Shown piece after piece: positions 25,084 to 36,647 of a DNA stretch of 64,000 nt; positions within the stretch are counted from its first letter, which is position 1, and every line of letters starts with the position of its first letter. Position numbers and translations under genes: made by a program. Below the pieces are notes generated by a model. That model saw only the letters and a program-made list of their open reading frames with translations, ran no database searches and was not told where the DNA came from. This DNA is from Coriaria nepalensis. Its lineage: Eukaryota > Streptophyta > Magnoliopsida > Cucurbitales > Coriariaceae. Location: positions 1,126,001 through 1,190,000 of the forward strand of contig CP114483.1 of NCBI GenBank assembly GCA_027186245.1, read 5' to 3'.

Positions 25084-26499
25084 CTAAATGAGGGAGAATC
25101 CCTGAGTAACCAAATCACCGGCCAGGACTTCGTTAGCAGCTTCAGATGGATGAAATCCATCCCAAAACACATACTCAGTATCATTCGAACATGTCCCGAT
25201 CGATCTCGAGTTGCAGAGGAGAGATGTCTCTACAGTCCCTGTCCCGCAACATGCTCTTCTTGATTCAAAGAACCCTATCCATAAAAAATATGAAAATTGA
25301 TTCAATTCCACAACAAGAACAAAATAAAACTAATAGTTTCAATACAAATGAAGCATGCAGGTCAGTTACCATTATCAGTTGGATTTGTGATCATGTTGAG
25401 GAGAGGTTGATAGATGTCAAATACAACCAATTTTAGGTCAGGTAATTTCTTCAGCAAATGTTGAGAGGTGTTGCTTAGCTTGTTATTAAAAGCAATGGCA
25501 TCTTTGTTTAGCCTTTCTACACATTGATTACTTCCAGCTGGGCCTAATAGAGTGATTGCGGCCGGTAAACACCCCGTTGGTGGTAAGCTTGTAACTCCTA
25601 TCCTTCTTGCTCCAGGTCCATATAAACTCTTGTCAAAAAAAAAAAAGAAGGTATTAATGCTAATATCCCATGTTATTAGCATGATAGGGTAAAAGTGAGG
25701 TTTAACTAAGAACTGAATGAAAGAGGAGTAGGAAGTTATTAAAAGGTCAGAGAATTGATCAGGGGAGTAGGATCTATAGAGGAGGGGATTGATGTAGTAG
25801 TTCTGGATGAAATCACTGCTTCCAGCACTTAGGAGGTGGATCCCACCAGAGAAAATACCATTTGCTTTTGCTTGTCCTACCAGATTCACAACTTTGCTTT
25901 GATACTCCATGTAGTAATTCAACTGCTGTCCAATTGAAATCGCTCTCTACACCGAACAAAAAGATTCACATTTATATAACATCATGTGGTCTAGTTTTTT
26001 ACCCAAACTTCAGTTTGAAAGGATTCTCTTTCTCAAAGTGCATGTGCACTTACATACAGTTGGGATGTGCTGGCACAGTAACCAGAAGAAGCAGAGGCAA
26101 AGTTGACCCCATTCAACAGATTCTTCCCTGTGGCCTCTTGGCTAAGGTAAGCTGGTTGGTATGAAGTGAATCCAAGTAATTCAGCTGCACAATCAAATAA
26201 ATAAAAAACCAAGCAAAACATAATCAAGCTCATAACAGAAAACAAGACATATAAGTAGGTACCAGTGAAGTCAGTGGCTAGTTTTCCATTGCAGAACCTT
26301 CCAGTGGATCTATGAGAGGTAAAGTCTCTTCCATAAGGAGGGAAGTTAGATTTAACCAGAGTGGCAAGATTGTTATTGTTTCCAACATCAACCACAGAAT
26401 CTCCAAAAATGAAGAGGGCAGGAACAATGGGTTCAGCTTGAGCTACTGATGAGAGTAATGCCAGAACATGAACAAGAAGAGCCCCCCTGAAAACCACAT
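25084..26499 (-). CDS. GDSL esterase/lipase (APG-like), start codon out of frame
   Basis: A secreted SGNH-type hydrolase acting on acyl esters (natural substrate unknown). Five exons: up to 26263, then 26184-26054, 25946-25707, 25628-25370 and 25274-25084. They give 351 codons from the GTG at 26497. A signal peptide (LLVHVLALLSSVAQA) precedes block I, FIFGDSVVDVGNNNN, with catalytic Ser34. The block III-type motif is SAGSSDF. The catalytic DxxH (DGFH, Asp327/His330) lies near the C-terminus. All internal phases are intact. The only nearby ATG (26499) reads one frame off: a G6 run just after it would need one more G to join the body. So this is a recent start-proximal frameshift, a sequence error, or a gene using another start. 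Exon 3 uses donor GTTAAACC and the weak acceptor TTTGACAAG. Confidence 0.85.
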
Positions 26500-27271
26500 T
26501 GTTCTTCTTTTTTCCTTCTTCCTCTGTTTCAAAAACTTAGTAGGAGAGAGAGTTAAAGTATAGAGGAGAGTGGGGAGGTTGGTAGAGGAGTATTTAAGAG
26601 GAGAGTAATGAGGAATGGTCAAAGGATGCAATTAACTGTCTGAAAAAATCTGAATGGTGTGGGGTTCATTGTTTCCAATAAAGCTGGTCAGTGAAGCATG
26701 CTATGCTCAGCAAGCACCCTCCTTATTAGATCCTTGTAATTTTTATTTTTGGGTCAGTTTTTGACATAATTAATTTGTAATTTTTGTTCATAAGCTGCTG
26801 TGAATAGGTGTTTAGGCAACTTTTACAAGCTAGTAACTTACGGTTGTTGTCATAGATTGCACCGTCTTCTTAAATTTGAACACTTGGATGTCATTTTCTG
26901 CACTCATCAGAGCAAATGCACGGAAAAGAGAGTGGTCAAATGGGTAGTTGTCCGTCCCTTTCAGCTTCAACACTTGATTCTATTGGTTATATGGCTGAAA
27001 AGGGAGTGGTGCAAGCATTTTTATTGAGAAGCAAGTATCCTACAAATCATTCTCTGCGTTTTATCATACATCTGAGACTGTGAGACATCTTTCTCCAAAC
27101 CCCAGTCTCATTACTTATAGAGATCAAATCAAAGACACAGTTTGTACACTAATTAATACAATAATCATAAATGGTGGAGAGACTTGAGAGAAACATGCGT
27201 TGTTGTTAGATCAAGATGGATTAATCTTCTTGCTTTCTCATCATTATATCTTAAGAAAGAACTATATGCGA
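26500..27271. other. Intergenic between the GDSL gene promoter and the threonine deaminase 3' end
   Basis: Contains the GDSL promoter and leader (CT/GA-rich, with a TTAAATA box at about 26590-26596 on the minus strand) and the 3' flank of the threonine deaminase gene. No further gene is supported. Confidence 0.5.
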
Positions 27272-30039
27272 TCATCGCATCAAAAGCCGGAAATCATCAT
27301 CATCAGTTACAACCTCATAATCAAACCCAAGATTAACTGCCCGAGAATGGAACTCATCCATCCCTTCTCTTACAACTTGCATTCCAACCAATACGTTGGC
27401 ACCAATTTCACCCTGCCAACCAGAAGAAACCATGAAATAGAATCATCAATCTTCGAAAGACAAAATGTTGAGATGAAGTTAATGGTAAGGTTGATTCATA
27501 CCCGTGCGCGGTAATGGAACAAACTGACATTCCAAGGAGGGCTAAAAGTGTCTAAAAATTTCATTAAAGCCCCTGGCCTCTCCGGGAAGACAAAGCGGCA
27601 GAGGATTTCATTTTCGACATCTAATCTGCTCCCCATCTGGGAGATTATATGCAAAGCAGAGAGAGAGGTTTATGTCATATTATGCCAAATGATTAAATAA
27701 TGAGTAATACATGTTACCAAAAGTATATAGTTACCAAGTAACGCAAGTGATCTTTGACCAAGTCACATTCTGTAAGGTTATATGTTTTGAATCGAGACGA
27801 GTCCATTCGCCCCTCCACTGCTTCAAGTTCAGAAAAGCTATGAACGCCAACACTGCATTTTTGGAAAATGATGTCTTCATTCCATTGTAGTTCTTAAGTG
27901 AAAAAAAAAAAAAAGCACTGGTCAATGATTACCTATAGAGAACAACAGCTTGTTTCTTAGAGCTGCATCTATATTTGAATTCAGTAATATTCAGAGGACT
28001 AACCTGCAAAACCCAGAAAAGCAGGGTAACTTTACACATAGCCAAGAAGAACAATCCATTGTTTTTAATCTTCTTTAGGGCTTACCAGTTCACAGAACTG
28101 TTTGAAGCTTCCGGTCTCTTCTGGAATGACAGCAGCAAACAAAGCCTCTTGTTTGCGACCAACATTAGCAAGTTCAGTAACCATCCTCAACTTATCGAAA
28201 TTCATATTTGCCCCACTTGTTATGACCACAACATTTTCTCCCTTGAGGCTATAATATTTGCAATATGCCTCTGCGCCAGCGAGAGAAAGAGCACCTGCTG
28301 GTTCTAAAATGCTCCTCTTCTCTTCAAACATGTCCTAGTATCGATAACATGAAGACTACAGCTTTAGGTTCACTTTCTTCTAGCAAACTCAAAGTTGGAA
28401 ATTGGTTACAGCATGACTGACCTTTATAGAGGCACATATAGCATCTCGGTTTACAAGAACTATACCATCTACTAGCTCTTTGCATAAGCGAAAAGTCTCT
28501 TTCCCTACTTCTTTAACGGCTACCCCATCTGTAAATGCTCCAACATTTTCTAAAATCACTCTTTCACCATGATGTAACGACAATGCCATTGCATTTGCTT
28601 CACTCGGCTCCACCCCAATAATCTTCACCTGTAAATATTTAAGGTTTGTAAGATGGCACATGCTGTAAGGTTATCACTTGCCTACAAAACTTAATAGACT
28701 ATATAACTAAACTTAAACCGGACCTGAGGAGAAACTCTCTTGACATAAGCCGCAATGCCGGCTATAAGCCCGCCACCTCCAACAGGTACAAATATCGCAT
28801 GGAGTGGGCCCTGCATTTGCCGTCCAATTTCCATCCCGATCGTCCCTTGCCCCATGATCACATCTGGGTGATCAAAAGGAGGTATGAACGTACGGCCTTC
28901 ATCTTGTCCTTGTTTCTTAGCATATGCTTGTGCCTCTTCATATGTATCCCCAACAAGAACAACTCTTGCACCCAATCTCTCAACAGACTTCCACTGCAAT
29001 GTTGATATTTCAATTTGTTAAGGTGACACAATTACAACATTATAAGTTGAAAGCAATGTTTTGACCTTGATTTCGGGAGTAGTTACTGGCATAACGATAA
29101 CAGCATCGCATCCGAGTTTCTTGGCTGAAAAGGCAACTCCTTGAGCATGATTTCCAGCAGACGAGCAGATAACTCCTCTTTCTAATTGTTCTTTAGGAAG
29201 CTTTACCATCATATTGTAAGCTCCTCGGAGCTTGAACGAGAACACCTTCACCACCAGGATTGTAATATCCAAAGACATAAATCAATCCCACGATCATTCA
29301 CCGCTCATCAGTATAGTAATATAGCGGTAACCAGGATATAAAGAGTTTGCACATTAGACTTCCTTAGCTAAATGGAATCCATACTCGTGAAAATATAGCA
29401 ACTATCTTAAAATGGGTACTAATTACTTCACCAACGCTAATGAAGTTAAGAAAAAAAAAAAATCTTAGCTAAACCATGCATCCAAATTAACCAATGTAAC
29501 AGAAAAACTAAAAATTTTCTGCAGGAATTTAGACTCACGGGCTGCAAATCCTCCCTCTTGAGCCAAATATTAACACCGAAACGCTCTGACAGATTAGGCG
29601 CAAGCTGCAATGGAGACTCAGTTGCCACGTCATACACCTTAGAAGACAGTATATTCGTCAACTGTCTCATAGCGCCAATCATATCATCATCAGAATCAAC
29701 AGCTGTACGGTCCGGTAGGCCGCCAAGGAAACCAGGGGGGTACTGTAGAGAATCTGACAATACTCTTTTGCGGGGAGGAGGTGAAGAATGAGATTTCTGC
29801 AATGTGTTATCCCGTGTGACAACGGAAGTGCATGTCGGAACGTCGGTCGTCGGTTTTGAAAAGGCGGAGGGAATAAACGGCTTATAAATTCGACGGTTTA
29901 TGTGGCGGGTTTTAATGGTAATGGTGGCGGTCGTTGGAAATTTGTTCCCACTGAAGGGAGAATGCGGGGTGGCCGAAACGCTGCGTTTTGGAGTGAGTCG
30001 AGCTGATGAATGTGTTGGGACGAAAAGAAGAGACTCCAT
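27272..30039 (-). CDS. OMR1: Threonine deaminase (biosynthetic threonine dehydratase), chloroplastic
   Basis: A PLP enzyme (EC 4.3.1.19) converting threonine to 2-oxobutanoate and ammonia, the committed step of isoleucine synthesis in plastids. Nine exons: 30039-29539, 29245-29066, 28993-28724, 28628-28422, 28334-28086, 28003-27933, 27852-27735, 27636-27502 and 27412-27272. They total 1872 nt, or 623 aa, with every phase consistent. A Ser/Thr/Arg-rich transit peptide fills roughly the first 90 residues. The PLP lysine is Lys172 in [18 protein letters not shown] and the phosphate loop VPVGGGGL follow. The C-terminal part carries two ACT-like regulatory domains (for example [16 protein letters not shown]), the site of isoleucine feedback inhibition in the family. 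The end [13 protein letters not shown] is typical. The protein is slightly longer than Arabidopsis OMR1, mainly in the transit region. No damage is seen. Confidence 0.96.
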
Positions 30040-32157
30040 CGCTACGTAGAGGAGAGGGAAGACGAAGAAGAGAGCCTAGAGGTAATTCAGAGACAAGAAT
30101 ATATACTGTAATGAGTAATACTCGCACGAATGTCACTAGTGAATCAACAATAATTATAAAGTGACATATATTAATACTTCAAAATAATAAATATAAATAA
30201 ATAAATAAATAAATAAAAGTTAGATATATTTTCTTTCAGAATTCAGAGGCTGCGGAAAATGGTGTGTAGATCACGCGGAAAGCAAGATGAGACCAAGATC
30301 AGTAACCTTGTTGAATGTTGGGACAATGTTTCACTCTCTCACGACACATATATATTATACGATGAGAAATTTTGATACGGAAAATGAAATTAAATTTTGA
30401 TAATATTTTTATTTTTATTTTTATTTTTATTTTTATTTTTATTTTTATTTTTATTTTTATTTTTATTTTTATTTTTATTTTTATTTTTTGTTTTGGCTTG
30501 TTTTGTAAGGGTACTTTTTTACTTTAGTCAGGTTATTTGGGTTTTGGGTAAATCATCTAAAGACGTAAAGTAGACGGCCATTGATTTTTTTTATAAATAA
30601 ATTAAAAATTAAAAAATAAAAAATTTAGAGATATGACGCTGCGAAGAAAGTGGACACTTGGCCCAAAAGAGGGAAGAAAACGGACCGGTTTTGCTTTTGC
30701 TCCAGTGCGAGCTTGAGGCAAAATAAAGCCGCAGTACTAGATAGATGGTACTAGGCCCATATAAAAATAAAGCCCAATAGATATTATAATCCCTCTAGGA
30801 AATGATACTAGGCCCAAAACGGCTACAAACTATATGCTTAAACCAAGTTTTTATTTTCTACTATTCTGTTTTTTTTTTTTTTTTTTTGGGGGGGGGGGGG
30901 TTTGGATCAGATTTTCAGAAAGCAAAGAAATGGAGAAATAGAGGGAAATTAAGGCGGGCAGTTTTGTGGATGGAGATATCAGATATGAAGTCGTCCGAAA
31001 GAGACGAGCTGCTATCTATAAAGGCTTAGTGATGAAGAACAAAGGTAAAACGAATCTTTAAATCTAAATCTAACTTTCTGGAAGTGTGATGATTATTCGC
31101 ACATTTGAATCTCCATTACCGAATATATTCTAATTTCTGAAGTAGCTTCATCGATTTTTTTTATTTTTTTTGGTGTCAAGGTTTTTCGATCTGATGGTCA
31201 AAATAAGTGCTCTCATATTTTGAAGAGATCAGAATCTTTATGTGCAGGGCAAAATATCAGAAAAATCAGGTGTCGTGAAGAAACGGAGCTGAAATTTTGT
31301 ATGCTAAACCTAGATTTCTGGTTTAGTATTTCATTAAGGTCCGAATTCTTGTTCGTCCTCCGAACGGTTTTCCTTTTAGCAAACAGTTTTCAAAGTTTAC
31401 GTTTGCTAACTCAGTTGTTTAAAAAACGCTTACTAAAATCTAGTTTGAAAAAAAAAAAGGGTTAATTTCTTAACTGCTAAGTTAAAGTAATTAGATCATC
31501 TTGTACTTATGATTTTGAATCTATTCCAAAAAGGAATTAAATTGGGGTAGTTTTATTGAAGGTACTTTGGGGTCTATGAACTTCTATAGTTGAATCATCT
31601 TTTTTGCTGTTGCATTGAGTTCTAGACTTTTAGGCACTTTAACCATTTGGAGGTTTATGTGTTCTTAAATAGAAGTTCATATTCTTCTATTATTAAATCT
31701 TAATTGTATGCTAATGGAAAAAGCAAGACGTTGCTTACATCCGTAGTGCAGGGGCGCCATTATGCTCTGCAAATCTTATTTAATATTAACTTTTTTTTTT
31801 TTTAATATAATTTTTTTCCAATTGTTATGATCATGCTTCTTTCATATTAAAGAGGAAAAATGTGAACAACTTTAAGGAAGCACTTGCCTTTAATGGTAAC
31901 AGCTTTTCTTGTAGGGACAATGTAGCTTAGAATAAACTATATGATATCTATGGTTATGCACACCATATAATAAGAATCCAACACTCCTATAATATTTCAA
32001 AGTTGTTTCAGATTCTCTGTATAGCCACTTTTCAAAACTTCTGGGTTCTTCCACTTTAATTATTCTGAGTCTTTTGGCTTATAAGTTACGCACCGTCTTC
32101 CTTCCCACCTATACCAAATTCTTTTCACCCCCATCTCTTCTTATTTGCTCATGCAAA
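30040..32157. other. Intergenic region with simple repeats
   Basis: Holds the threonine deaminase promoter, a (TTTTTA)n tract (30405-30487), a T19G13 homopolymer junction (30869-30900), and the 5' flank of the WAK-like pseudogene. A short frame at about 30970-31029 (MEISDMKSSERDELLSIKA) could be a leader peptide or relic exon but has no support. Nothing else is recognised. Confidence 0.5.
30405..30487. repeat. (ATTTTT)n hexamer microsatellite
   Basis: Nearly 14 perfect copies of a six-base A1T5 unit. Confidence 0.95.
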
Positions 32158-33851
32158 ATGATTGCTGTGACAAACATACTATGTTGTATGTTCTGTCTTA
32201 CATTCCTTATTCATTATGGTATTTCCAAAAAGGCTTGTTCGAAATGTGGCACCATTGAAATCCCATATCCTTTAAGCATCAACCCAAACTGCGGTGACCC
32301 AAAATACACCCTCCGGTGTGATCCTCACTCACAGAAACTCTACTTTGATTCCCTGAATGGGAGCTCCTATCTTGTATTAAATATTACAGCCTCTATTCAA
32401 CGCCTAGTAATACAACCATTACCATGGGTTCCAGGAAGCTGTGTTACTCAAGACATGAGAGTCAGTGAAGGCCTCTGGCTAAACCAGTCACTCCCTTTCA
32501 ATATCGCTTCATCAAATACAGTCTTCTTCTTCAACTGCTCCCCTCGCCTCTTAGTCTCCCCTCTCAATTGCACTCCTTCTAGCCTTTGTCACCAGTACTT
32601 GGAAAGCTCGGGCCATGTTGACTCAATACAAGCCAATCAGTGTGTCGATGATCGTCTTGGCCTTTGTTGTACATTCACTCCAGGTGGCATGCCTTCGGCG
32701 CATAAGATAAGGCTTCATGATTCTGTTTGTAGAGCATTCAAAAGCATCCTTCACCTGGATATTAATAAATCGACAAATCAATGGCAGGAGGGTTTGGAAA
32801 TTCAATGGGCTGCTCCATCTGAACCAGTTTGTACATCACAGCTTGATTGCTATGGAGCTTCCAAATGTTCACCTATTGGTATTACCGGCCTCTCCCAGTG
32901 CCTTTGCAATAAAGATTATCATTGGGACCATCTTCTTGGAACATGTTGTAAAAGGAAGTGAAGTGGTACTAAATCTGGTCTTAGATTCAAACTATTGACC
33001 AGCTTAGTCTCGTTTTTCTCATTGGCCGTCGTTACTGCTACAGTCTCAGCAAGAAAGTCCTTCAGAATTCGAAAGCAAGCAAACCTCGCCAAGGTAAGAG
33101 AAAACATAAGCACAGTTCAACCAATGGTGGGAAGCCATCTCTAGAATGTATAGCTTGAAAGAAGTAAAGAAAGCAACACATAATTTCTCAAATGATAGAC
33201 TTCTTGGAAGTGGCGGCTTTCGAGAAGTATACAAAGGTGAACTCCGAGATGGAACCATTGTGGCGGTGAAATCGGCTAAAGTTGGTAATATCAAAAGCAC
33301 CGAACAGGTGCTCAATGAGGTTGGGATACTTTCTCAAGTGAATCATGAGAACCTAGTGAGACTCTGTTGTTGTGTAGAATCCAAGCAGCCTTTAATGATC
33401 TATGAGTACATCTCCAACGGGACCCTTTATGACCATTTGCACAGAAAATTTCCAACCTTTCTTGACTGGAAAACAAGGGTGAGAATTACTTTACAAACTG
33501 CGGAGGCATTAGCATATCTACACTATGCAGCTCACACTCCCATTTACCATAGAGACGTGAAGTACACAAATATACTACTGGACAATGAGTTCAATGTGAA
33601 AGTTGCAGATTTCGCATGATGAAGATAATGTTAACCTGACCGAGCAGGTTAATTGTGGTGGGGCCATGGAAGTTGTTGATCGGAGGTTGCTTGGTGATAA
33701 TTGTGATTTACTGGTGAGGGTAAAGCTCTTCTTGGAACTTGCTGTTTCTTGTCTAAGGGAGAAGAAAGGTGAAAGACCCGGAATGAAAGAGATTGTTCAA
33801 GAACTTGAATCCATTCAGATTGCTGATTATCAGAATCAAGATAACAATTAG
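32158..33851 (+). pseudogene. Wall-associated receptor kinase-like (WAKL15/20-type) pseudogene
   Basis: The family encodes cell-surface receptor kinases with a galacturonan-binding extracellular part. Here the first frame (ATG 32158 to TGA at 32959-32961) has a signal peptide (ILCCMFCLTFLIHYG) and the Cys-rich GUB_WAK and WAK-associated C-terminal domains (CSKCGTIEIPYPL, CNPxCGDP-like NPNCGDPKY, LCCTF). The frame then stops. Transmembrane sequence follows in another frame (LVSFFSLAVVTATV), and kinase sequence resumes at about 33146: GSGGFREVYKG, AVKSAK, HRDVKYTNILL. Just after VADF the coding sequence jumps to the late C-lobe (NVNLTEQV...VVDRRLLGD...RPGMKEIVQELE). The rest of the DFG motif, the activation segment, the APE region and about 60 residues are missing. 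With a stop, a frame change and this deletion, no working kinase can be made. The normal WAKL intron is also not evident. Confidence 0.85.
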
Positions 33852-34312
33852 TAGTCATCGATGGGTATCTTAACAGGATTTGGATTAAGTATGATAAAGC
33901 TGTATGTTAGTGAATCTTCTTGTAAAGAATGAATAAGGAAAAAGAAATGATAGGTAAAGGTAGTGAGAAATCATAAGCTTTTAAAATCAATTGTACAGAG
34001 AAGTTAAATAAAAAGTGATTCCAGATATGTATTCAAAAAAACAAAAAAAAGAATGGATTCAAGTGAGTGGAAAGATGTAGGAAAGATTGTGATCGCATGC
34101 TTACTTTGAGATAAAAGTATGTAACCTTTACTGTTCCATCCTTTATCTTTGTACTCAAAACATTTTCCTTGTCTCAGTTTCTATGCTTTTGAAGGTTGAA
34201 GGTTGAAGGTTGAAGGTTGGGAATGAAATGAATCGTCTTAATATGTTTATTCTTTAAGAAAAGAGTAATGATGGGAATATTAATTTTAAATTAAGTTGGG
34301 TAATTTAATAAT

Positions 34313-34345
<33 letters not shown>

Positions 34346-35041
34346 TATTAATAAATTAATAAATAATAATTATCAAATCGTTATATTTTATATTAATTTA
34401 ATCTTCATATTATTTTTACTTAAATATTTTCTTCGGTTGATAAACTTTTATTTGAATTTAAAAAATCGTGTGATTATATCTTGATTTCGACAACGCTATT
34501 GCGAGTTGGGAATATGAGGATTAAAATATCATTAAGAATGAGATTAGTCCAAAGCAATTTGATTAGTTATTATGTATGTCTCAGTTTTTTATAATCTTCA
34601 TTGCCTCCCAGTAATGAGGTTTGGCAATCATTGTCATGGGTTCGAAAATCAAAAGTCAGAATACTATAAATGGAGTGCTCATCGAATACAACAAAATTTG
34701 ATTCAACATTGAAAACAGGGATCCTAAAAGCATTACTAATATAAAAATGTTATTTCTCACCGAGTCTTACTTTACCATAATGATAATTCCTTTACGGGGG
34801 AATGGTAGAAACTCCACCCCTACAGTGCATGTAACTTTAGTTTCATGTAAATTACTTTGCTAATTTTTATATTTATCGTATAAATATGATTTATATATTA
34901 TTTTTATAATTTAATAAATATATATATTTAACTCTGTAAAATAACCGATGTCATTTATATTACGAAAATAATATATGAATCATAAGTCAAATAATTCAAG
35001 AGTAAAATGCAAGTCTAATTTTGTATTATGAATGAATCTCA
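33852..35041. other. Intergenic region; short tandem repeats
   Basis: Contains GAAGGTT repeats (34191-34220), an (ATTT)n tract (34314-34347) and AT-rich DNA. A GGTTCGAA box-B-like motif near 34652 might belong to an old SINE. No gene is seen. Confidence 0.5.
34191..34220. repeat. (GAAGGTT)n heptamer repeat
   Basis: Four perfect copies of GAAGGTT plus two bases. Confidence 0.9.
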
Positions 35042-35296
35042 GTCTTCATCTTGTATGGGGAATCTCAAAATCGCGGCAATACCAGTCAATGTAGCCAGCT
35101 CTATACCAGAACCATGTTTGGACGAATACTCATAAGCTTTCCGGCCTGCTTGCTTAAAAGACTCTGATCAATCCAGCAATCTTCTTTCTTGTTTTGATCT
35201 CGGGACTTCAGATCATCAGTGATCAATAGCGTCTCAATCGCCATTCTCTCCGCTGCAATCTCAACCTCCTTCAAATCGTAACAGATTCGATCTGAA
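35042..35296 (-). pseudogene. Pelota (Dom34)-like C-terminal gene fragment, frameshifted
   Basis: On the minus strand, sequence resembling the eRF1-3-type domain of Pelota, the no-go-decay ribosome-rescue factor, can be read. First comes EVEIAAERMAIETLLITDDL. After a frame change near 35120 there is AYEYSSKHGSGIELATL, then TGIAAILRFPIQDED and a stop at about 35042. Pelota homologues carry the TLLITD and LTGIAAILRFP signatures at matching spacing. Only about 80 codons are present, with no N-terminal or central domain, so this is a fragment. It lies directly downstream of a copia piece and a VPS37 fragment on the same strand. Identification rests on short motifs recalled from the family. Confidence 0.6.
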
Positions 35297-35339
35297 TTCT
35301 GTAAAATTAGAAGAGATTTGGGGAAAAAATGTTGTATTT

Positions 35340-35550
35340 GTTAGCATGCCCCTCAAATTGGAGCATGAAGGTTGAGAATGCTAACTTACTAGAGAGTTGA
35401 CGAAAGAGATTATGACGGAGAGGATTGGTGAAGATGCGGGCTAGCTAGTGCGTAAAGGGTACATGAGAAGTAGCAATGAGACCAAAACAAAGTTTTTCAC
35501 AAACTATGTGATAATCAATTTCGATATGTTTGGTATGTTCATGAAAAACC
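35340..35550 (-). mobile_element. Ty1/copia RNase H tail fragment
   Basis: The minus strand reads HTKHIEIDYHIVCEKL, the conserved end of copia RNase H, then a degenerate LARIFTNPL motif with one stop, and ends MLQFEG before a purine-rich GAGGGG tract like a polypurine tract. No LTR, integrase or RT is present. It occupies what should be the intron and next exon of the VPS37 gene. Confidence 0.75.
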
Positions 35551-35579
35551 GGCAATAAAGCAAAGGCCGGGGAACTTAC

Positions 35580-36647
35580 TGGTAAGCTTCAGAGTTTCCT
35601 TGTGTAGTTCTTCTTTTATCTGGTCATATAAAATTTGGGGTGGATGAGAAAGGAGAATCAAAATCACAGACGATGGTACTTCAAAAATCAGTGAAAACTA
35701 GGAAAGGCGGTGGCAACTCTTACATTGCTTTGAATTTCGACCTGATCAAACGAATGTAGAAACTGACAGTATGCATTTTGGTCGGACAAGAGTTTCCGTA
35801 ACTCATCAACACTAACAATTATTGCACAAAGAACTCGAGAATAAAAAGAAGTCAAAACTAAGATTTGTTAGCTATTTTGAAACCCAAGACATGGGAAAAG
35901 TTACCTCTTGTTCTTCAAAGCGGACATTATAACAGCAGATTCAGAAAGTGAAAGAGTTGATTGGAATTGTGGCATTTCTAAAGGCCTTTGTTCACTGAAA
36001 TTGCTAGATGAGGTAGTGCTACTACTACTAGCCGAGGTTTCTGATTGAGAGGAATTTAGGGAACTATGAGAGAGAGGGGGGGGGGGGGGGGAATTATCCT
36101 GTATATGTGGCTCGCCTTGTTCCTCTTTCGATCTTCCCCTGTAATATTATTGGATGTCAAATATGTATATACAAGGTGTGCAATTTCATTCTTCCTTCTT
36201 GTAATACCAGAAAAATATCCTAATTTCCATTGTCAATCTCTAGACATCAGAATCTCGGATGCAGAAAACTAAAGGAGAAAGTTTTTCTTTATCGAATAAT
36301 CATGATTTTGTTATACACGAATCCAACTGAAGACTCGAAGCATAAATGTAAGCAGATTGCATAAACTGACAACCAAAAGCACTCAAACATCCCGATCCCC
36401 ATTCGAAGACAGATTATGCTGAAATGGCTATAGAGAACTCAGGTAATCATAGTGAATCCGAAAATCAGTAGTGGCATTGAATTACAGAAAGCGAGATATA
36501 CAATCACAATGCAAGAATGACGAACACAAGAATATTCACACAATTTAACAGAGAAGAAACCCCTAAATAATGAAGATTACATTTAACAGAGAAATCGAGG
36601 AAAACTGAAAAGACCAAAGAGAAAGATGGTTACCAAAACTTGAACAT
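35580..36647 (-). pseudogene. VPS37 (ESCRT-I, Mod(r) domain) gene, truncated
   Basis: VPS37 is a subunit of ESCRT-I, which sorts ubiquitinated membrane cargo into multivesicular bodies. Four 5' exons can be joined without stops: 36647-36634 (MFKFW split), 36138-35905, 35811-35725 and 35619-35580. They encode the MFKFWG start, a Ser/Pro-rich linker with a polyproline run from a C16 tract (36076-36091 on the plus strand), then SVDELRKLLSDQNAYCQFLHSFD-type and IKEELHKETLKL sequence, the beginning of the Mod(r) domain. The remaining two thirds of that domain is absent; a copia RNase H fragment and a Pelota-like piece follow instead. The locus may still be transcribed, but it cannot make a complete VPS37. 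Family assignment is firm; truncated-gene status is very likely. Confidence 0.82.

Noticed and set aside
30802..31029. 75-codon plus-strand frame across the T19/G13 tract
   Set aside because: Its middle is homopolymer-encoded (Phe and Gly runs) and nothing downstream continues it.
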